A stretch of 9,807 bases of DNA from Bacilli bacterium (GTDB taxonomy: Bacteria > Bacillota_I > Bacilli_A > RFN20 > CAG-826), in assembly GCA_024693415.1 (NCBI GenBank), contig JAILKX010000170.1:1-9807 (forward strand). The letters run 5' to 3'. Shown here piece after piece: positions 6,218-9,807 of the stretch. The position numbers and the translations under genes are program-made. Each line of letters opens with the position of its first letter. The stretch's first letter is position 1. The notes under the pieces were generated by a model. It saw only the letters and a list, made by a program, of their open reading frames with translations, did no database searches and had not been told where the DNA came from.

Positions 6218-6471
6218 CTATGGGGACATACGAAGTCCTATATACTTTTTCATTCGGCTTAGACGTGTATCGGCAATCGGCCCAAAAGAGGACATACGAA
6301 GTCACATTGGGCCCCGCCCGAGTATATAAGAAGAATATGCTCGGGGTGGGCAGTTCCTGACCACGTTCAAGCCGCAAAAAGATAGACCAAAGAAATAGCA
6401 CTGCGTCCTCTCGGACGCCACTGCATAATTCTTTTTCTTACATATTTAGATATATATTATTCAATACATAG
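6218..6471. other. Intergenic region between the pyk and eno terminators, no convincing gene
   Basis: This ~250-base stretch lies between two convergent, terminated units. Besides the 14-bp direct repeat it holds an imperfect hairpin with arms CCCGAG (6317-6322) and CTCGGG (6340-6345) around a 17-base AT-rich loop, and a perfect hairpin GCGTCC (6403-6408) TCTC GGACGC (6413-6418). An AT-rich tract follows at about 6424-6470. A 46-codon frame from ATG 6220 to TGA 6358-6360 and a 68-codon GTG-started minus frame (6401-6195) exist, but the first has no ribosome binding site and the second runs into the terminator. A small RNA or remnant repeat element is possible but unproven. Confidence 0.5.
6224..6303. 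repeat. 14-bp exact direct repeat, two copies 66 bp apart, in hairpin context
   Basis: GGACATACGAAGTC occurs at 6224-6237 and 6290-6303. In both copies a short stem (GGAC/GTCC in copy 1, GAC/GTC in copy 2) presents the same 7-base loop ATACGAA. Copy 2 is further enclosed by the perfect arms GGCCCAA (6279-6285) and TTGGGCC (6307-6313). The 66-base spacing is a multiple of three, so both copies are in frame in the small open frames on either strand. Function unknown. Confidence 0.6.
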
Positions 6472-6504
6472 AAAAAGGAGGCCGATGGCCTCCGCGATAC
6501 GCGG
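6472..6504 (-). terminator. eno: Intrinsic terminator of eno, with an overlapping second hairpin
   Basis: Read on the minus strand, GGAGGCC-ATC-GGCCTCC (6493-6477) is followed by five T (6476-6472). The adjoining palindrome CCGCG-ATA-CGCGG (6492-6504) shares two bases with it, so the two stems compete at their edge. Further upstream, GGAGGTC (6518-6512) is a near copy of the terminator's 5' arm and could pair with its 3' arm instead. Termination is well supported; alternative folding is inference. Confidence 0.85.
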
Positions 6505-6529
6505 GTCATTCGACCTCCTTATGAGTCTC

Positions 6530-7834
<1,305 letters not shown>

Positions 7835-7841
7835 TCATTTG

Positions 7842-7904
7842 CTCCTTTTCAATAATGGTTTTTCAGCACGTAGATTATAAAGCAAATAAAGGGCGATGGG
7901 GTAA
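7842..7904 (-). promoter_or_regulatory. eno promoter and ribosome binding site
   Basis: On the minus strand a perfect -10 TATAAT lies at 7874-7879. The -35 is weak; the best candidate is TTACCC at 7899-7904 with a long 19-base spacer. A start near 7867 gives a leader of about 35 bases. AAGGAG (7842-7847) precedes the ATG at 7831 by 10 bases. An out-of-frame ATG at 7838-7836, only 3 bases after the AAGGAG, opens a four-codon frame (MNNA) whose stop overlaps the eno start region. Confidence 0.6.
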
Positions 7905-7958
7905 TAATTCGCACGCACATAGGAAGAAAATAATATGGGCGCGCGCAAAGGCAAGGGC

Positions 7959-7986
7959 TTGATTTCTTTCCCCATGGGGCTACAAT
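7959..7986 (+). promoter_or_regulatory. thrS leader promoter with a 10-bp palindrome in the spacer
   Basis: -35 TTGATT (7959-7964), 16-base spacer, -10 TACAAT (7981-7986; 5 of 6). Transcription would start near 7993, right at the first base pair of the T-box Stem I. The spacer contains the perfect palindrome CCCCATGGGG (7970-7979), ending one base before the -10, which could be an operator or chance. Confidence 0.65.
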
Positions 7987-7992
7987 AGTCGC

Positions 7993-8180
7993 GGCGATGA
8001 AGGAGACACGCCCCGTCCCTATAGGGAACAGGGGTACCACTCCCGAGCTCCTGGCGAAGAGTCAGGCGGAGCCCCCGTTATCGGGCAGCGAGAGCGAATC
8101 CCCTCTCTTTTGCGAGGCGATTCGAAGTAAGGTGGTACCGCGTTTATCCAAGCGTCCTTATGAGAATAGGGACGCTTTTA
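7993..8180 (+). promoter_or_regulatory. T-box riboswitch controlling thrS (threonine specifier ACC, very short Stem I)
   Basis: T-box leaders bind a specific tRNA; an uncharged tRNA stabilises the antiterminator and turns the synthetase gene on. The T-box core AAGGTGGTACCGCG (8129-8142) is clear. The antiterminator is UAAGG (8128-8132)/CCUUA (8156-8160), bulge UGGUACC (8133-8139) and GCG/CGU (8140-8142/8153-8155). UGGU fits a tRNA ending in ACCA. Stem I is only about 57 bases. It starts with a kink-turn-like GGC-GAU-GA (7993-8000) opposite GAGCU (8045-8049), then GGAG (8002-8005)/CUCC (8040-8043). Next is an internal loop containing UACCA (8035-8039), so the specifier is ACC (Thr, 8036-8038). 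CCCC/GGGG and CCC-UAUA-GGG (8017-8026) cap it. The usual AG bulge and distal loop are missing. CCCGUUAUCGGG (8074-8085) is the Stem IIA-type conserved element; CGAAUC/GAUUCG (8095-8100/8119-8124) forms Stem III. Confidence 0.93.
8150..8179 (+). terminator. Attenuator terminator of the thrS T-box
   Basis: AAGCGTCCTTAT (8150-8161) and ATAGGGACGCTT (8166-8177) form a 12-bp stem with one G-U pair and a GAGA loop, followed by T residues (8176-8179, then A and TTT). Bases 8153-8160 are also needed for the antiterminator, so the two structures exclude each other: charged tRNA-Thr ends transcription here, uncharged tRNA lets it continue into thrS. Confidence 0.92.
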
Positions 8181-8206
8181 TTTGATATCAAACAGGAGGC
8201 GATTAC

Positions 8207-9807
8207 ATGGAAATCGTATACCAAGGCAAGAAATGCCAAATCGATGATGGCGCTAACGGCTTCTTAGCCGCCAAGGCCCTCGACCCCGAGAAGAAGAACA
8301 AAGCCCTCGGCGTGAAGCTCGGCGAGGAGCATATCCTCGACATGAACCAGCCGATCCCCGCAGGCAGCGAGATCGAGTTCGTAATGCCGGATTCCAAAGA
8401 CGGCTTTGAGATGATGAACCATTCCTGCAGCCACTTGATGGCCCAGGCTTTGATGCATCTATTCCCGGGCTGCCTCTTCGGATTTGGCCCGGCGATCGAA
8501 GAAGGCTTCTATTACGACGTCGACTTCGGCGACAGGGTCCTCTCCGAGAACGACTTCGCCGCGATCGAGGCGGAGATGAAGAAGCTCTCGAAGGAGGCCA
8601 TCCCCTACAAGAGGCGCGAGATCTCCCCGGAAGAAGCCCTTGAGATCTTCAAGGACAACCCCTACAAGGTCGAGCGCATCAAAGAGCTCAATGAGACCAT
8701 CTCCTGCTACGAGCAGGGCGACTTCATCGACCTCTGCCGCGGCCCCCACGTCCCGAACACCTCTTACCTCAAGCACTTCAAATTGCTTTCCCTTGCCGGC
8801 GCCTATTGGCGCGGCGACAGCAAAAATAAACAGCTGACCCGCATTTACGCGACCTGCTGGGAATCCGAGGAAGCCCTCAAGAACTACCTTGAGCTCCTCG
8901 AAAGGCGCAAGGCCAACGACCACCGCCGCCTCGGCAAAGAGCTCGGCCTCTTTATGCTGAGCGACTTCGCCCCCGGCATGCCCTTCTTCCTCCCCAAGGG
9001 CATGATCCTCATGAACTCCTTGCTCGACTATTGGCATAAGCTCCACGACGCCTACGGCTATTACGAGATCACCACCCCGACCATGATGAGCCGCGAGCTT
9101 TGGGAGACCTCGGGCCACTGGGACCACTACAAGGAGAACATGTACACCACCAAGGTCGATGACCGCGACTTCGCGATCAAGCCGATGAACTGCCCCGGCG
9201 CGATGCTCGCCTACAACAACTCCCTCCATTCCTATAAGGATCTGCCCTACCGCCAGGCCGAACTTGGCCACGTCCACCGCCATGAGGCTAGCGGCGCATT
9301 AAACGGACTCTTCCGCGTCCGCGCCTTCACCCAGGACGACGCCCACATCATGGTCAGATTCGACCAGATCGAGGAAGAGGTCAAGAACATCATGCGCCTC
9401 TTCGATGACGTCTATAGCGTCTTCGGACTCTCCTACAAGATCGTCCTCTCCACCCGCCCGGAGTCCAACTACATCGGCACCGAGGAATACTGGGAGAAAT
9501 CCGAGGCGATATTGGCCCAGGCTTGCAAAGACAGCGGCCACGAATTCCAGATCAACCCGGGCGACGGCGCCTTCTACGGCCCGAAGCTCGACTTCAAGCT
9601 CCGCGACTCCATGGGCCGCACCTGGCAGTGCGGAACCATCCAGCTCGACGTCAATCTTCCCCACCGCTTCGGATGCTTCTACATCGATGAGCACGGCGAG
9701 AAGGTCGAGCCGGTCATGCTCCACCGCGTGGTATTCGGCTCCATCGAGCGCTTCATCGGCATTTTGATCGAGAACTACGGCGGCGCATTCCCGACTTGGC
9801 TATCGCC
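8207..9807 (+). CDS. thrS: Threonyl-tRNA synthetase, 3' end cut off by the window
   Basis: 533 codons are present with no stop; the family is about 640 residues, so roughly 105-110 residues of the C-terminal anticodon-binding domain lie outside. The enzyme joins threonine to tRNA-Thr in the cytosol. Order: N-terminal TGS domain (about 1-62); editing domain that removes mischarged serine, with HSCSH (His72, His76) and CRGPH (Cys177, His181); class II catalytic core. The core zinc ligands are Cys329 (MNCPG), His380 (DDAH) and His506 (LHR), each five less than E. coli C334, H385 and H511. Motif 2 is HRHEASGALNGLFRVRAFTQDD and motif 3 is GSIERFIG. The start is fixed by AGGAGG at 8194-8199, seven bases before the ATG. 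Expression is controlled by the upstream T-box. Divergent from eno. The gene itself shows nothing defective. Confidence 0.97.
   Translation, partial: MEIVYQGKKCQIDDGANGFLAAKALDPEKKNKALGVKLGEEHILDMNQPIPAGSEIEFVMPDSKDGFEMMNHSCSHLMAQALMHLFPGCLFGFGPAIEEGFYYDVDFGDRVLSENDFAAIEAEMKKLSKEAIPYKRREISPEEALEIFKDNPYKVERIKELNETISCYEQGDFIDLCRGPHVPNTSYLKHFKLLSLAGAYWRGDSKNKQLTRIYATCWESEEALKNYLELLERRKANDHRRLGKELGLFMLSDFAPGMPFFLPKGMILMNSLLDYWHKLHDAYGYYEITTPTMMSRELWETSGHWDHYKENMYTTKVDDRDFAIKPMNCPGAMLAYNNSLHSYKDLPYRQAELGHVHRHEASGALNGLFRVRAFTQDDAHIMVRFDQIEEEVKNIMRLFDDVYSVFGLSYKIVLSTRPESNYIGTEEYWEKSEAILAQACKDSGHEFQINPGDGAFYGPKLDFKLRDSMGRTWQCGTIQLDVNLPHRFGCFYIDEHGEKVEPVMLHRVVFGSIERFIGILIENYGGAFPTWLS

Noticed and set aside
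6220..6360. 46-codon + frame with two TYEV segments
   Set aside because: Its ATG lies at the end of the pyk terminator with no ribosome binding site, so translation is unlikely; kept only as part of the repeat finding.
6195..6401. 68-codon minus-strand frame with GTG start after eno
   Set aside because: Ends inside the pyk terminator, lacks a promoter I can support and resembles no family; its repeated TSYV only reflects the DNA repeat.
7993..8090. tRNA gene suggested by the GC-rich hairpins before thrS
   Set aside because: The hairpins fit T-box Stem I/II with a downstream T-box core and terminator; no cloverleaf or T-arm consensus is present.
8459..9283. Open frame of 274 codons antisense to thrS
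   Set aside because: Composition typical of an antisense shadow; the + strand encodes conserved ThrS throughout.

Overview
The window looks like ordinary chromosomal backbone from a GC-rich member of the Firmicutes/Bacilli lineage (Bacilli, Erysipelotrichia or a related gut-type group; I cannot place it more finely). Four things point that way: a DnaB/DnaI helicase-loading pair, which is specific to low-GC Gram-positive relatives; a pfkA-pyk operon; a T-box leader in front of thrS; and strong GGAGG-type ribosome binding sites. Third codon positions are strongly C/G. The genes use the standard code, with no UGA inside any gene. In Bacillus subtilis, mutM, coaE, dnaB, dnaI, thrS, pfkA and pyk also lie in one broad chromosomal neighbourhood, so this is a rearranged version of a known cluster.

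Layout. 1-1321 (+): 3' part of a DNA glycosylase (MutM/Fpg) fused in frame to dephospho-CoA kinase (CoaE). 1318-3474 (-): the operon dnaB-dnaI, converging on mutM-coaE with a 4-base stop-codon overlap. 3475-3740: divergent control region between dnaB and pfkA, with three DnaA-box-like 9-mers, a predicted dnaB promoter, a pfkA promoter, palindromes and a direct repeat. 3741-6175 (+): pfkA-pyk operon ending in a strong hairpin terminator at 6189-6217. 6218-6471: gene-poor stretch with a 14-bp direct repeat and several hairpins, function unknown. 6472-7831 (-): enolase gene with its own terminator. 7832-8206: divergent control region holding the eno promoter and, toward thrS, a promoter followed by a transcription-attenuating T-box riboswitch with threonine specifier ACC. 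8207-9807 (+): thrS, running off the window end.

How the genes work together. PfkA, enolase and Pyk are the committed-step, penultimate and final enzymes of lower glycolysis in two transcription units. DnaB and DnaI load the replicative helicase at the origin, and their predicted promoter overlaps a DnaA-box-like sequence, suggesting coupling to DnaA. ThrS charges tRNA-Thr and is switched on by uncharged tRNA-Thr through the T-box. MutM repairs oxidised guanine and CoaE makes coenzyme A.

Most genes are housekeeping. The points most worth a second look are the very short Stem I of the thrS T-box, the MutM-CoaE fusion, the DnaA-box cluster at the dnaB promoter, and the repeat/hairpin region after pyk. 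I did not find a clearly new defence, mobile or biosynthetic system.
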